64,000 nucleotides of DNA from UBA1740 sp045612385 (GTDB lineage: Bacteria > Bacillota > Clostridia > Oscillospirales > CAG-272). Shown in pieces: positions 8,869-18,214 of this stretch (position 1 is its first letter; every line of letters begins with the position of its first letter). The stretch lies in the NCBI GenBank assembly GCA_045612385.1, contig JAZKYZ010000022.1, forward strand, positions 1 to 64,000, in the 5' to 3' direction. A program made the position numbers and the translations under genes. The notes beneath the pieces are model-generated. The model worked only from the letters and a program-made list of their open reading frames with translations, was not told where the DNA came from and did no database searches.

Positions 8869-10305
8869 ATGGCACTCGATTTTTCTGATTTTTGCGAGGC
8901 GAAACTGCCTCTTTTCTATTTTGAAGAAATTTCTAAAATTCCTCATTCCTCCTCTCATACCGAAAAAATCGCAGATTATCTTGTCGATTTTGCAAGGGCG
9001 CACGGTCTTTCCTACGAGCGTGACGCCTATCACAATGTGCTTATTCGCAAAGAGGCGACACCCGGAATGGAGAATGCAGAGCCGATTTGTTTTCAGGGAC
9101 ATACCGATATGGTAGCCGAATGCGCCCCTGATACAAATATAGATATGATAAAAGAGCCAATAGAACTGTATCGCGACGGAGAGTTTCTTCGCGCCAAAGG
9201 CACGACACTTGGTGGCGACGATGGCGTGGCAGTCGCATACGCATTGGCGATTTTAGCAAGCGATAACATTCCTCATCCTCACTTTGAAGCGCTCTTTACC
9301 TCTGATGAAGAAATTGGCCTGATTGGCGCAACCAATCTTGATGTCGGACCACTTCGCGCAAAATATCTTGTCAACATCGACTCGGATGGCGAGGGTGTCT
9401 TTACCGTAGGATGCGCTGGTGGCGTACGTTGCGATATGGAAAAGAAGGTGGAATATCTGCCCCTGTCGGCGCAAGGCTTAAAAATCACTATCGGTGGTGG
9501 CAAGGGTGGACACAGTGGCGTAGAAATCGACCGTAACCGTGCCAACGTCGTAAAAATGCTGGGCGAACTTCTTTCCTCTGCAAGAGAAAAGGTTGACTTC
9601 TCACTCGCTTCTATACACGGTGGAAATGCAGACAATGCCATTCCTTCAGAATGCTCTGCGATTGTGTTATGTGAGGAAAAAGAAAAGCTCCAAAAGGTCC
9701 TTCGTGACTTATTTGCTCCTCTGTCTGTACCCTATGCAGAAAGTGAGGGTGGACTATTCCTTGCATTCGACCTTGCAGAGGTAGATAAGGCTCTCTCTGA
9801 ATGCGATACACAGGTGGCGCTCGGAGCAATTTGCGAAACACCTGTCGGCGTGGTATCTATGAGCCAAGATATTGAAGGACTGGTGGAAACGTCCCTGAAT
9901 CTCGGCTCCGTCCGTCTGGGAGAGACCTTACACCTTGTCGTTTCTGTACGTTCCTCAAAGGAGAGCGAAAAGGATGCCCTTGTCGAAAGACTTTCGGAAA
10001 TCTCCAAGCATTTTTCCCTCGATTTCTCGACACGTGGTGGCTATCCTGCGTGGGAATACAAGGGTCGCTCTAAAATCATTGAGGTATGCGAGGACGTTTA
10101 TCAAAGGCTCACAGGCAAGAGGGCCGAAACAATTATTATTCACGCCGGACTGGAGTGTGGCATTCTCTCGACCAAATTTGAGGGACTTTCCTGCATCTCG
10201 CTCGGTCCTGATAACTTTGATATTCATACACCGAGAGAAAGACTTTCCCTTCCCTCGTTTGAGAGAGTTTGGAAATTCTTGCTTGAAGTTTTAAAAAATA
10301 TGTAA
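8869..10305 (+). CDS. pepD: Aminoacyl-histidine dipeptidase (M20, PepD/beta-alanyl-histidine type)
   Basis: A 478-residue cytoplasmic dipeptidase, di-zinc M20 family, releasing histidine and other residues from dipeptides. Motifs: FQGHTDMVAE near residue 80 (first zinc histidine and the aspartate next to the active site), GDDGVAVAYALAIL near 115, FTSDEEIGLIGA near 145 with the catalytic glutamate, a GGGKGGHSGVEI lid-domain motif near 205, and the late histidine in IHAGLECGIL. ATG 8869 follows AAGGAG. The M29 aminopeptidase gene starts 20 bases after its stop, so the two form one unit. Length fits PepD rather than shorter PepT/PepV. Confidence 0.9.
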   Translation: MALDFSDFCEAKLPLFYFEEISKIPHSSSHTEKIADYLVDFARAHGLSYERDAYHNVLIRKEATPGMENAEPICFQGHTDMVAECAPDTNIDMIKEPIELYRDGEFLRAKGTTLGGDDGVAVAYALAILASDNIPHPHFEALFTSDEEIGLIGATNLDVGPLRAKYLVNIDSDGEGVFTVGCAGGVRCDMEKKVEYLPLSAQGLKITIGGGKGGHSGVEIDRNRANVVKMLGELLSSAREKVDFSLASIHGGNADNAIPSECSAIVLCEEKEKLQKVLRDLFAPLSVPYAESEGGLFLAFDLAEVDKALSECDTQVALGAICETPVGVVSMSQDIEGLVETSLNLGSVRLGETLHLVVSVRSSKESEKDALVERLSEISKHFSLDFSTRGGYPAWEYKGRSKIIEVCEDVYQRLTGKRAETIIIHAGLECGILSTKFEGLSCISLGPDNFDIHTPRERLSLPSFERVWKFLLEVLKNM

Positions 10306-10324
10306 ATCCAAAGGAGATTTGAAA

Positions 10325-11548
10325 ATGAATAAGACAAGACTCAAAAAGTATGCAAGACTGATCGCTCGTGTGGGCGCGAATGTCAAAAAGGGACAAGAGG
10401 TTGTCATTTACGCAGACCTTGACCAGCCCGAATTCGTCAAAATGGTGGTAGACGAGTGCTACAAGGCAGGCGCAAAAGCTGTCAGTGTCGAATGGAATTA
10501 CCAGCCCATCAATAAACTGCATTATCGTCACTGCTCCAAGACCGTACTCGGCACGGTTCCCAACTGGCAAATTGAAAAAATCAAACACAGAATTGATGTG
10601 CTTCCTGCAAGCATTTACCTCATCAGTGATGACCCTGACGGTATGGCAGGCATCAACCAGGAAAAACTCGCTTACGCTATGCGTATGCGCTCCAAAGTCA
10701 TCAAGCCCCTTCGCGACCAGATGGAAAACAAATACCAGTGGTGTATCGCAGCCGTTCCTGGCAAAGCGTGGGCAAAGAAACTCTTCCCTGATGTTCGTGC
10801 ATCCGTAGCAGAAGAAAAACTCTGGGAAGCAATTCTCGACATCTCTCGTGTCTACGAGGATCCTATCGCTGAGTGGGACAAGCACAACGAGGCTTTGGCG
10901 AAGAGATGCGAATACTTAAACTCCCTTCCCATCAAGGAACTTGTTTATAAATCCAAAAACGGAACCGATTTCCGTGTAGGTCTGATTCCCGAAGCGCAGT
11001 TCTGCTCCGGCGTAGAAAGCACACTTTCCGGCATCCCCTTCAACCCCAACATTCCTACCGAAGAAGTGTTCACCTCCCCAATGCGTGGCAAGGCAGAGGG
11101 TATCGTTTACTCCTCTCGTCCTCTCTCATTTGCCGGTGACCTTATCGAAGATTTCTATGTTCGTTTTGAGGGTGGTAAAGTCGTCGACTGTGGCGCTAAG
11201 AAAAACGAAGCGCTCCTGCGCCAGATGATCGGAATGGACGAAGGCGCATCCTATCTTGGCGAGGTCGCTCTTGTTCCCTACTCCTCCCCGATTCGTAAGA
11301 GTGGTATTCTCTTCTACAACACTCTCTTTGATGAAAACGCTTGCTGTCACCTTGCTCTTGGACGTGGCTTTACCAACACCATCAAGGGTTATGAAAACTA
11401 CACAGATGCAGAAATGCAGGCGCTCGGCATTAACGACTCTATGATCCACGAGGACTTTATGATTGGCACAGAGGACCTTTCCATCACTGCCATTCTTGAA
11501 GATGGCTCCGAAGTGGCTGTATTTGTGGATGGCGAATTCGCATTTTAA
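10325..11548 (+). CDS. M29 family aminopeptidase (PepS/AmpS type)
   Basis: A 407-residue thermophilic-type metallo-aminopeptidase of family M29. The family signature VPYSSPIRKSGILFYNTLF near residue 320 and the following DENACCHLALGRG carry metal-binding glutamate/histidine residues; a second histidine-acid pair lies in NDSMIHEDFMIG near the C-terminus. A TTG at 10319 opens the frame, but AAGGAG at 10311-10316 fixes the start at ATG 10325. It is cotranscribed with pepD and followed by a strong terminator. Together with the M18, M20 and M3 enzymes it gives this organism a local block of peptide catabolism. Confidence 0.9.
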   Translation: MNKTRLKKYARLIARVGANVKKGQEVVIYADLDQPEFVKMVVDECYKAGAKAVSVEWNYQPINKLHYRHCSKTVLGTVPNWQIEKIKHRIDVLPASIYLISDDPDGMAGINQEKLAYAMRMRSKVIKPLRDQMENKYQWCIAAVPGKAWAKKLFPDVRASVAEEKLWEAILDISRVYEDPIAEWDKHNEALAKRCEYLNSLPIKELVYKSKNGTDFRVGLIPEAQFCSGVESTLSGIPFNPNIPTEEVFTSPMRGKAEGIVYSSRPLSFAGDLIEDFYVRFEGGKVVDCGAKKNEALLRQMIGMDEGASYLGEVALVPYSSPIRKSGILFYNTLFDENACCHLALGRGFTNTIKGYENYTDAEMQALGINDSMIHEDFMIGTEDLSITAILEDGSEVAVFVDGEFAF

Positions 11549-11587
11549 TAAAAGATGCCACTGATTCTAAAACAAAAATAAGCCCCC

Positions 11588-11624
11588 AAAAAAGAGGATT
11601 TGCCCTGTGCAAGTCCTCTTTTTT
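11588..11624 (+). terminator. Terminator of pepD-M29 unit
   Basis: AGAGGATTTGC pairs with GCAAGTCCTCT (one G:U) around loop CCTGT, then TTTTTT. Confidence 0.85.
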
Positions 11625-11742
11625 GCATATATTTGTTTACATTTTATAGCGTTTTTCTATCTTAAACTGCAAATTGGAGAGTAGTATTTTGCTATTTCTA
11701 TGAATGCCAAAACGTATTTTTTCCTTTCCATTTCCTCTCCAC

Positions 11743-11771
11743 TTGACAAAAGGAAAAAAATATGTTAAAAT
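11743..11771 (+). promoter_or_regulatory. Promoter of the chorismate operon
   Basis: TTGACA at 11743-11748, 17 bases, TAAAAT at 11766-11771. No attenuator, T-box or tryptophan-codon leader was seen in the 56 bases before the first ATG. Confidence 0.85.
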
Positions 11772-11827
11772 AATGTGATAAAAATACGAAAAATTTTGCG
11801 TGCACACGTGCAAGAAAGGATGGGCGT

Positions 11828-13132
11828 ATGAGTTCTCTTGAAGACGCAAGAAGAAAGATAAATGACATAGACCAAGAGATGGCGCGCCTGTTTGAGGAGC
11901 GTATGCGCGCCGTCGATGATATTGCGAAATACAAAATGGAACGTGGGCTTCCTATTCTCGACAGTAAGAGAGAGGAGGAGGTCGTGGAAAGAAACTCTCG
12001 TCTGATCGACGAGGAGTTACGACCCTATTACACCAAATTTCTTCGCTCTATGATGGCAACATCAAGGGCGTATCAGATGCAGTTGTTCTCGAATCATCTG
12101 AATGCTCACAACAGAATAGATATTCAAACAGCGCTCTTTTCATACCCTGTGCATTTTATACGTGGTGGACTTGAGCGTGTTGGCGAGTTATTTTCGCTCA
12201 ATCGAAAGGTGCTGATTCTTACAGACGAGGGCGTTCCTTCTTCGTATGCCGAAATGGTGGCAGACGCGTGCTTGGAGCCTGTTATTTATACCCTTGTTGA
12301 AGGGGAAGGGGCAAAAACACTTTCGCATTTTGAAGCCGTGGAAAGGATTTTGCTTCAAAACGGTTTTTCAAGACGTGATTGTCTTGTCGCTGTGGGAGGT
12401 GGCGTCGTTTCCGATCTTGGTGGTTTTGTTGCGAGCGCTTATATGCGTGGCATTGATTTTTATAACATTCCGACCACACTGCTTTCTATGGTAGACGCTT
12501 CCGTCGGTGGAAAGACGGCAATCAACTTTGAGGGAGGAAAGAACCTTCTCGGCGCTTTTTATCCCCCACGAGGCGTTTTGATTGATGCAAACACGCTGAA
12601 CACTCTCCCCAAAAAGCAGTTTTCTTCCGGTCTTTCCGAAGTAGTGAAAATGGCTGTTACGCTGGACGATACATTTTTCCGTTTCCTTGAGGAATGTGAG
12701 ATGACAAACGAGGAAATGGATGCCATACTCTATCACAGTGTTTTATTGAAAGCGCGCGTGGTTGAAGAGGACGAGCGTGAAGGCGGGAAACGAAAATTAT
12801 TGAATTTCGGTCATACCTTCGGTCACGCAATCGAAATGGCGCTTGGTGGCAAGTGGACACACGGAGAATGTGTCGCGCTCGGTATGCTCGCCTTTTCTTC
12901 TTCGAGTGTCAGGGAAAGACTGTTGTCGCTCTACAAAAAAATGGAGTTTCCGATATCCCTTCCCATTAAGGCGGAAGATGTGGTCGACCTTCTTTCGCTT
13001 GATAAAAAACGAGATGGCGCATTCGTTGATGCTGTTTTTGTAGATGAAATTGGCTCGGGAAGCATCCAGAGGATTTCCCTTGACGAGATCAAAAAGATTT
13101 TCCTAAAAACTTACGAAGGAGACGTCGTATGA
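11828..13132 (+). CDS. aroB: Fusion: chorismate mutase (AroQ-class helical) plus 3-dehydroquinate synthase
   Basis: A 434-residue two-domain enzyme. Residues 1-85 are a helical chorismate mutase of the AroQ class (LEDARRKINDIDQEMARLF start, conserved arginines, lysine in DIAKYKMERG, then DSKREEEV), which turns chorismate into prephenate. From about residue 95 comes 3-dehydroquinate synthase: VAVGGGVVSDLGGFVAS, SVGGKTAIN and the zinc histidines of NFGHTFGHAIE and KWTHGE; it closes the first ring of the shikimate route using NAD. The AroB part is full length. Mutases are more often fused to DAHP synthase, prephenate dehydratase or dehydrogenase, so this pairing of the second step with the first step after chorismate is unusual. 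The next gene overlaps by ATGA. Confidence 0.9.
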   Translation: MSSLEDARRKINDIDQEMARLFEERMRAVDDIAKYKMERGLPILDSKREEEVVERNSRLIDEELRPYYTKFLRSMMATSRAYQMQLFSNHLNAHNRIDIQTALFSYPVHFIRGGLERVGELFSLNRKVLILTDEGVPSSYAEMVADACLEPVIYTLVEGEGAKTLSHFEAVERILLQNGFSRRDCLVAVGGGVVSDLGGFVASAYMRGIDFYNIPTTLLSMVDASVGGKTAINFEGGKNLLGAFYPPRGVLIDANTLNTLPKKQFSSGLSEVVKMAVTLDDTFFRFLEECEMTNEEMDAILYHSVLLKARVVEEDEREGGKRKLLNFGHTFGHAIEMALGGKWTHGECVALGMLAFSSSSVRERLLSLYKKMEFPISLPIKAEDVVDLLSLDKKRDGAFVDAVFVDEIGSGSIQRISLDEIKKIFLKTYEGDVV

Positions 13133-14226
13133 AAAACACATTTGGCCAAGGACTTTCCCTGACAATATTCGGCGAGAGTCACGGCGAGGCTGTCGGTGTC
13201 GTGCTTGACGGAATTGCGCCCGGACTTGTGGTGCGAGAAGAAAGCATCCGAACTGCCCTGAATAAGCGCCGTCCTGCCGGATCATACTCCACGTCGCGTG
13301 TAGAGACGGATCCTTTTCGTATTCTGTCCGGTGTCAAAAACGGACTTACCACAGGCGCACCCATTGCCCTGATTGTTCCCAATGAAAATATAAAGAGCGA
13401 GGACTATACCGAGAGCTGTATTCCCCGACCCTCGCACGCAGACTATCCTGCGCACGTGAAGTATCACGGCTTTGAGGATCGTGCCGGAGGGGGACACTTT
13501 TCGGGCAGATTGACGGCTCCTGTGGTCGCAGTTTGCGCAATTTTAGAGGATGCCCTTCGTGAGAAGTTTGGCATTCAAATTGGCACACATATTCTCTCGC
13601 TTCACGATATAAAAGACCAGACAATGCAGGGTACTTCAGAAGAAGTGGAGGCGCTCTCCCTTCTCGCATTTCCTGTGCTCTCGCACGAGGCGGGAGAACA
13701 AATGAAGCAAGAAATTCTCCGTGCGAAGGAGGCTGGTGATAGCGTCGGTGGCGTATTGGAAAGCGCCATTATTGGCGTACCTGTCGGTCTTGGAGAGCCG
13801 TACTTTGATTCAGTGGAAAGCGTGCTTTCTCACCTCTTGTTTTCGATTGGTGGTGTCAAGGGCGTGGAATTTGGCGAGGGCTTTGCCCTAACACATAAAT
13901 TCGGCTCTGAAGCGAATGACCCTTATGTGCTTCAGGATGGTAAGGTGACCTGCGCGAGCAACGCGAATGGTGGCATTTTAGGTGGTCTCACCAATGGTAT
14001 GCCCATTATCGTGAAATGCGCCGTTAAGCCAACGCCTTCCATCCACAAGGCGCAAAAAAGCGTAAATCTCGATACAATGGAAGAGGTTTCCTTGCAAATC
14101 GAAGGACGACACGATGGCGCTATCGTGCACCGAGCCGCCACTGTGGTCAATGCCCTTCTCGCTTTTGGTATCGCTGACCTTCTCGTTACCCGATATGGTA
14201 CAGATGTGCTGCGCGAGGGTGTGTGA
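13129..14226 (+). CDS. aroC: Chorismate synthase
   Basis: A 365-residue flavin-dependent lyase that converts 5-enolpyruvylshikimate 3-phosphate to chorismate. It starts with the family hallmark FGESHGEAVGVVLDG, has the arginine-rich NKRRPAGSYSTSR, the FEDRAGGGHFSGRLTA motif near residue 120, and GGILGGLTNGMPI plus the late RHDGAIVHRAA. The start overlaps the aroB stop (ATGA at 13129-13132) and its stop overlaps the next start (TGATG at 14224-14228), so expression is translationally coupled on both sides. Length and motifs are standard. Confidence 0.95.
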   Translation: MKNTFGQGLSLTIFGESHGEAVGVVLDGIAPGLVVREESIRTALNKRRPAGSYSTSRVETDPFRILSGVKNGLTTGAPIALIVPNENIKSEDYTESCIPRPSHADYPAHVKYHGFEDRAGGGHFSGRLTAPVVAVCAILEDALREKFGIQIGTHILSLHDIKDQTMQGTSEEVEALSLLAFPVLSHEAGEQMKQEILRAKEAGDSVGGVLESAIIGVPVGLGEPYFDSVESVLSHLLFSIGGVKGVEFGEGFALTHKFGSEANDPYVLQDGKVTCASNANGGILGGLTNGMPIIVKCAVKPTPSIHKAQKSVNLDTMEEVSLQIEGRHDGAIVHRAATVVNALLAFGIADLLVTRYGTDVLREGV

Positions 14227-15476
14227 TGCAATACGGCTGTATTGGTGAAAAACTCTCGCACAGTTTTTCCGTAGAAATTCACGAGGCGTTAGGCTCGTAC
14301 TCCTATACGCTTGAGGAACTCGCGCAAGGTGAGGTCAAGACCTTCCTTCAGCAGAGAAACTTTCAGGCGATTAATGTGACCATTCCATACAAAGAAACGG
14401 TGATTCCCTACCTCGACGAAATCGACGAGGTGGCAGAAGAAATCGGCGCAGTCAATACCATTGTCAATCGTGAGGGAAGGCTGATTGGATATAACACCGA
14501 CTTTTACGGTTTATGCGCTCTCTTTTCGCATATAGCGCTATCACCCTGTGGCAAAAAGGTAGCCATTCTCGGAACGGGGGGCACATCCAAGACGGCCTTT
14601 GCCGTAACTCGTTTTCTTGGGGCAAGGGAAATCCTCGTTGTTTCACGCGCGCCAAGCGAGGGACAAATCAGTTATGAAACACTGACAAAGGAACACCCAG
14701 ACACCGAAATTATCATCAACACGACTCCTGTCGGAATGTACCCAAACAGCGAAGGTTGTCCTCTTGCTTTAGATGGTTTTTCTTCCCTTTTTTTGGTGGT
14801 GGATGCCGTTTACAATCCTCTTTGCACAACACTTGTCAGGGAAGCAAAAAAACTTGGCATTTTGGCAGAGGGAGGACTCTATATGCTTGTTGCGCAGGCA
14901 GTCCGCGCAAGCGAACTCTTCTTGTCTATGACCTACCCCGAAGCAACGATAGATCGTGTTTTTGATGAGATCGTGAAAAAGAAAGAAAATATCGTTCTTG
15001 TCGGTATGCCGACGAGTGGAAAAAGCACCGTAGGAAGGATGCTTTCCGTAGCAATGTCACGTCCATTTGTTGACACGGACGAGCTGTTTTATAAAAGATT
15101 CGGGATCTCTCCTGAAGAACATATAGAAAAATACGGCGAGGAGAGTTTTCGCGAAAAGGAAAGTCTTATCTGCCGTGAGGTTTCCTCAAATCTTGGCTGT
15201 GTGATTGCGACAGGGGGAGGCGTTGTACTTCGTGAAGGCAACCTTCACGCTCTTTCGCAAAACGGAACCATCGTCTTTCTTGACCGTCCCTTAGAGGACC
15301 TCATCCCGTCTGACAGTCACCCTCTTTCCCGAACGCCGGAGGCGCTCGCAATGCGATATCACGAAAGGATCGACAAATATCTCTCCTTCGCCGACATTAC
15401 GGTGCGTGGCTCGCATACGGCAGAGGAAACCGTCAGGATTATATTAGATAGAATTCAACAGAGGAATTCCAAATGA
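14226..15476 (+). CDS. aroEK: Fusion: shikimate dehydrogenase plus shikimate kinase
   Basis: A 416-residue bifunctional enzyme. Residues 1-250 are AroE: IGEKLSHSFS, the catalytic lysine of NVTIPYKETV near residue 57, GAVNTIVNREG, and the nucleotide-binding AILGTGGTSKTA. From about residue 255 comes AroK: P-loop GMPTSGKST near 260, FVDTDELF, and ATGGGVVLREG. So one chain reduces 3-dehydroshikimate and then phosphorylates shikimate. A linker of only a few residues (KKKENIV) joins them. GTG 14223 is also in frame, but ATG 14226 makes the TGATG coupling with aroC. Its stop overlaps aroQ by ATGA. Both domains look complete. Confidence 0.93.
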   Translation: MQYGCIGEKLSHSFSVEIHEALGSYSYTLEELAQGEVKTFLQQRNFQAINVTIPYKETVIPYLDEIDEVAEEIGAVNTIVNREGRLIGYNTDFYGLCALFSHIALSPCGKKVAILGTGGTSKTAFAVTRFLGAREILVVSRAPSEGQISYETLTKEHPDTEIIINTTPVGMYPNSEGCPLALDGFSSLFLVVDAVYNPLCTTLVREAKKLGILAEGGLYMLVAQAVRASELFLSMTYPEATIDRVFDEIVKKKENIVLVGMPTSGKSTVGRMLSVAMSRPFVDTDELFYKRFGISPEEHIEKYGEESFREKESLICREVSSNLGCVIATGGGVVLREGNLHALSQNGTIVFLDRPLEDLIPSDSHPLSRTPEALAMRYHERIDKYLSFADITVRGSHTAEETVRIILDRIQQRNSK

Positions 15477-15919
15477 AATTGTTTATCATCAACGGACCGA
15501 ACCTGAATATGCTCGGCATCCGTGAACCAGAACTTTACGGCTCACAAACCTATTCCGACCTCCTATCGAAAATTGTCGAGTATGCAAAGGCGAAGCAAAT
15601 CGCCGTCGAGTGTTATCAATCCAACCACGAGGGTGACCTTGTGGACTATATTCAAAAGGCATATTTTGAAGGAGCAGACGGCATTGTGATCAATCCCGGA
15701 GCATATACGCATACCTCAATCGCGCTTCTGGATGCGATTTTGGCAGTATCTCTGCCTGTGGTAGAGGTACATATTTCCGACCTCTCGGAGCGTGAGGATT
15801 TTCGCAAGGTGAGTTACATTCGCACATCGTGTGTCGCAAGCATTATCGGACACGGCACAAAGGGTTATTTAGAAGCCATAGATACCCTTTGCGCGCATTT
15901 GGGGGTGGAACGGGCGTGA
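15473..15919 (+). CDS. aroQ: Type II 3-dehydroquinate dehydratase
   Basis: A 148-residue enzyme removing water from 3-dehydroquinate, third step of the shikimate route. Motifs: INGPNLNMLGIREPELYG with the catalytic tyrosine at the end, ECYQSNHEGDLVDYIQ, INPGAYTHTSIALLDA and VEVHISD with the active-site histidine. The family forms dodecamers. It overlaps the preceding aroEK stop and the following GTG start of aroA by four bases each. Typical length, no oddities. Confidence 0.95.
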   Translation: MKLFIINGPNLNMLGIREPELYGSQTYSDLLSKIVEYAKAKQIAVECYQSNHEGDLVDYIQKAYFEGADGIVINPGAYTHTSIALLDAILAVSLPVVEVHISDLSEREDFRKVSYIRTSCVASIIGHGTKGYLEAIDTLCAHLGVERA

Positions 15920-17136
15920 CGTATACCATACTTCCCTCCTTTGCCAGAGGACACATAGATGCCCCAAAAAGCAAAAGCATTTCGCACCGTGTGGCGATTC
16001 TTTCGGCATTTGCAAATGGCACAAGTCAAATACGTGGCATATCTATGTGCGAGGATGTGAAGGCGACGCTTTCCTCTCTCTCCACGCTTGGGGTGCATTT
16101 TGAGAGGACGGAAGATTGCCTGACGGTATCGGGAAAGGATATTTTTTCGTGCGAGCCGAGCGCTCCCTTATCGGTAGGCGCAAGCGCAAGCACCCTGCGT
16201 TTTCTCATTCCTCTCGCTCTTCTTTTAAAATGCGAGATGACCTTTGTAGGAGAACCTTCGCTCTTTTGCCGTCCACTTACCGTTTATGAGGAACTATTCG
16301 CATCCCTTCGCTGTCCCTTTCGTGTGGAAGAGAACCGTTTACATGTAAATACGAGCGCTTTCGGAGAACTTCCCGAAGTCCTGCAAGTGGACGCCGACAT
16401 CTCCAGCCAATTCATTACGGGACTGCTTTTCCTGTACGCCCTCTCGGGTGGTGGCAAAATTGTCCTTTCCAAAAAAGTGGCATCTCGCCCATACATTGAC
16501 CTTACCCTATACACCCTATCGCTCTTTGGCGTACGTGCTTTTTTTGAAGGAGAGCATACCATTGTTATCCCAAAGGGACAAAAACTCGTTTCGTCCACAA
16601 TGGATGTGGAAGGGGACGATTCCGGTAGTGCCTATGTCGAAGCGCTCAATCTTCTCGGTGGCGAGGTGACAATCGGTGGACTACCGAAGAGCACGTTTCA
16701 AGGGGACCATATCTATCACGAACTTTTCCCCCTGTTAGAAAAGGGAGCGCCTGTTTTAGATATTGTGGCCTGCCCAGACCTTGCGCCTATACTGATGGCT
16801 TTGGCATCTCATTTTCACGGCGCTACCCTTCTTTCGACCGACCGTCTTAAAATCAAGGAAAGCGATCGCGCGACAGCAATGGCAACGGAGCTTTCAAAGT
16901 TTGGCGCAAATATTGAACTTTGCCAAAACAAAATTGTCATTCATCCGTCCAATTTGCATTCGCCGACCGAGAAACTCAACGGACACAGAGATCACCGAAT
17001 TGTGATGGCGCTTTCTGTTCTCTTGACAAGATACGGTGGACAAATTACAGACGGAGAAGCCGTAGCAAAAAGCTATCCTCAATTTTTCCAAGATTTACAA
17101 AGGCTCGGTATTGAGATACATTCCGAGAGGAGATAA
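15916..17136 (+). CDS. aroA: EPSP synthase (3-phosphoshikimate 1-carboxyvinyltransferase)
   Basis: A 406-residue enzyme joining phosphoenolpyruvate to shikimate 3-phosphate. The frame is open from 15829, but residues before the GTG at 15916 have no match to the family, and GTG 15916 overlaps the aroQ stop as GTGA; the product then starts VTYTILPSFARGHIDAPKSK. Motifs: APKSKSISHRV (phosphate-binding lysine/arginine), GASASTLRFLIPLA, the late KESDRATAMATELSKFG and GHRDHRIVMAL. A little shorter than the usual 425-430 residues. Class (glyphosate-sensitive or tolerant) was not decided; RPLTVY is present rather than the common RPL-DG form. Confidence 0.93.
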   Translation: MTYTILPSFARGHIDAPKSKSISHRVAILSAFANGTSQIRGISMCEDVKATLSSLSTLGVHFERTEDCLTVSGKDIFSCEPSAPLSVGASASTLRFLIPLALLLKCEMTFVGEPSLFCRPLTVYEELFASLRCPFRVEENRLHVNTSAFGELPEVLQVDADISSQFITGLLFLYALSGGGKIVLSKKVASRPYIDLTLYTLSLFGVRAFFEGEHTIVIPKGQKLVSSTMDVEGDDSGSAYVEALNLLGGEVTIGGLPKSTFQGDHIYHELFPLLEKGAPVLDIVACPDLAPILMALASHFHGATLLSTDRLKIKESDRATAMATELSKFGANIELCQNKIVIHPSNLHSPTEKLNGHRDHRIVMALSVLLTRYGGQITDGEAVAKSYPQFFQDLQRLGIEIHSERR

Positions 17137-17164
17137 CACCTTATTTGAAGAAAGGAGATATCTT

Positions 17165-18196
17165 ATGAATATGAATTTTCATCGCAAATTGCCAATTCCT
17201 ATGGAAATCAAACAGCAATATCCTGTGACGGTTCGTGGCAAGCGCGCGCTCGCTCGCACGCTGGAGGAGGAGAAGGCGATTTTGGCAGGCGCATCCGAAA
17301 AGATGCTACTCGTTATCGGCCCCTGCTCTGCTGACCGTGAAGATGCTTTTATGGAATACATCACACGCCTTGCCAAAGTCAGTGAGCAAGTGCGAGAAAA
17401 ACTGTTGATTATTCCAAGACTTTACACCAACAAGCCACGTACCACAGGCGAAGGCTATAAGGGAATGCTTCACCAGCCAGACCCGTCTGGAGCGCCTGAC
17501 CTGTTGCGTGGATTGATTGCCATTCGTCGACTGCATATTCGAGCGCTGGAGGAAACCGGACTTGCTTGCGCAGATGAAATGCTGTATCCTGAAAACCACC
17601 GTTACCTATCTGATGTCATCGGTTATGTAACCATTGGCGCAAGATCGGTGGAGGACCAGCAACACCGTCTGACGGCAAGTGGTTTGGATGTCCCTGTCGG
17701 TATGAAAAACCCAACCAGTGGTGACATTCAGGTGATGATGAATGCCATTCACTGCGCCCAGATGTCACACGTATTTTGCTATCGTGGCTGGGAGGTCGAC
17801 ACACTCGGCAACCCCTACACTCACGCCATATTGCGTGGCTATGTAGATGCCTACGGGAAGAATTATCCCAATTACCACTACGAAGATCTTGAAAATTTAG
17901 CATCCCTGTATTTTGAAAGTGGGCTTGCCAACCCTGCACTGATTGTAGACGTGAACCATTCAAACTCGGGAAAGCAATATTCCGAGCAACCAAGAATTGC
18001 CAAAGAAATATTAGAGAGCTGTCGTCGCAGTGACAATATTCGTCGTCTTGTCAAGGGACTGATGATTGAAAGTTACCTGGAAGATGGCTCGCAGATCATT
18101 GGCGAGAGTGATGTCTATGGCAGATCCATTACCGACCCCTGTCTTGGCTGGGAAAAAACCGAGCGTCTGATTTATGAAATCGCAGATGCACTTTGA
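17165..18196 (+). CDS. aroF: DAHP synthase, AroF/G/H (type I alpha) family
   Basis: A 343-residue enzyme making 3-deoxy-D-arabino-heptulosonate 7-phosphate from phosphoenolpyruvate and erythrose 4-phosphate, the entry step of the shikimate route. Motifs: VIGPCSADREDAF near residue 50 with the metal cysteine, PRLYTNKPRTTGEG near 85, GARSVEDQQHR and VGMKNPTSGD in the middle, VDVNHSNSGKQ and ITDPCLGWE near the end. The frame is open from 17111, but GAAAGGAGATATCTT before ATG 17165 fixes the start. Closest in feel to Clostridial YTNKPRTTGEGYKG-type enzymes. Feedback sensitivity cannot be read. Being last in the aro block although first in the pathway is a gene-order point only. Confidence 0.92.
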   Translation: MNMNFHRKLPIPMEIKQQYPVTVRGKRALARTLEEEKAILAGASEKMLLVIGPCSADREDAFMEYITRLAKVSEQVREKLLIIPRLYTNKPRTTGEGYKGMLHQPDPSGAPDLLRGLIAIRRLHIRALEETGLACADEMLYPENHRYLSDVIGYVTIGARSVEDQQHRLTASGLDVPVGMKNPTSGDIQVMMNAIHCAQMSHVFCYRGWEVDTLGNPYTHAILRGYVDAYGKNYPNYHYEDLENLASLYFESGLANPALIVDVNHSNSGKQYSEQPRIAKEILESCRRSDNIRRLVKGLMIESYLEDGSQIIGESDVYGRSITDPCLGWEKTERLIYEIADAL

Positions 18197-18214
18197 TATC
18201 TAAAGGAGATTTAT

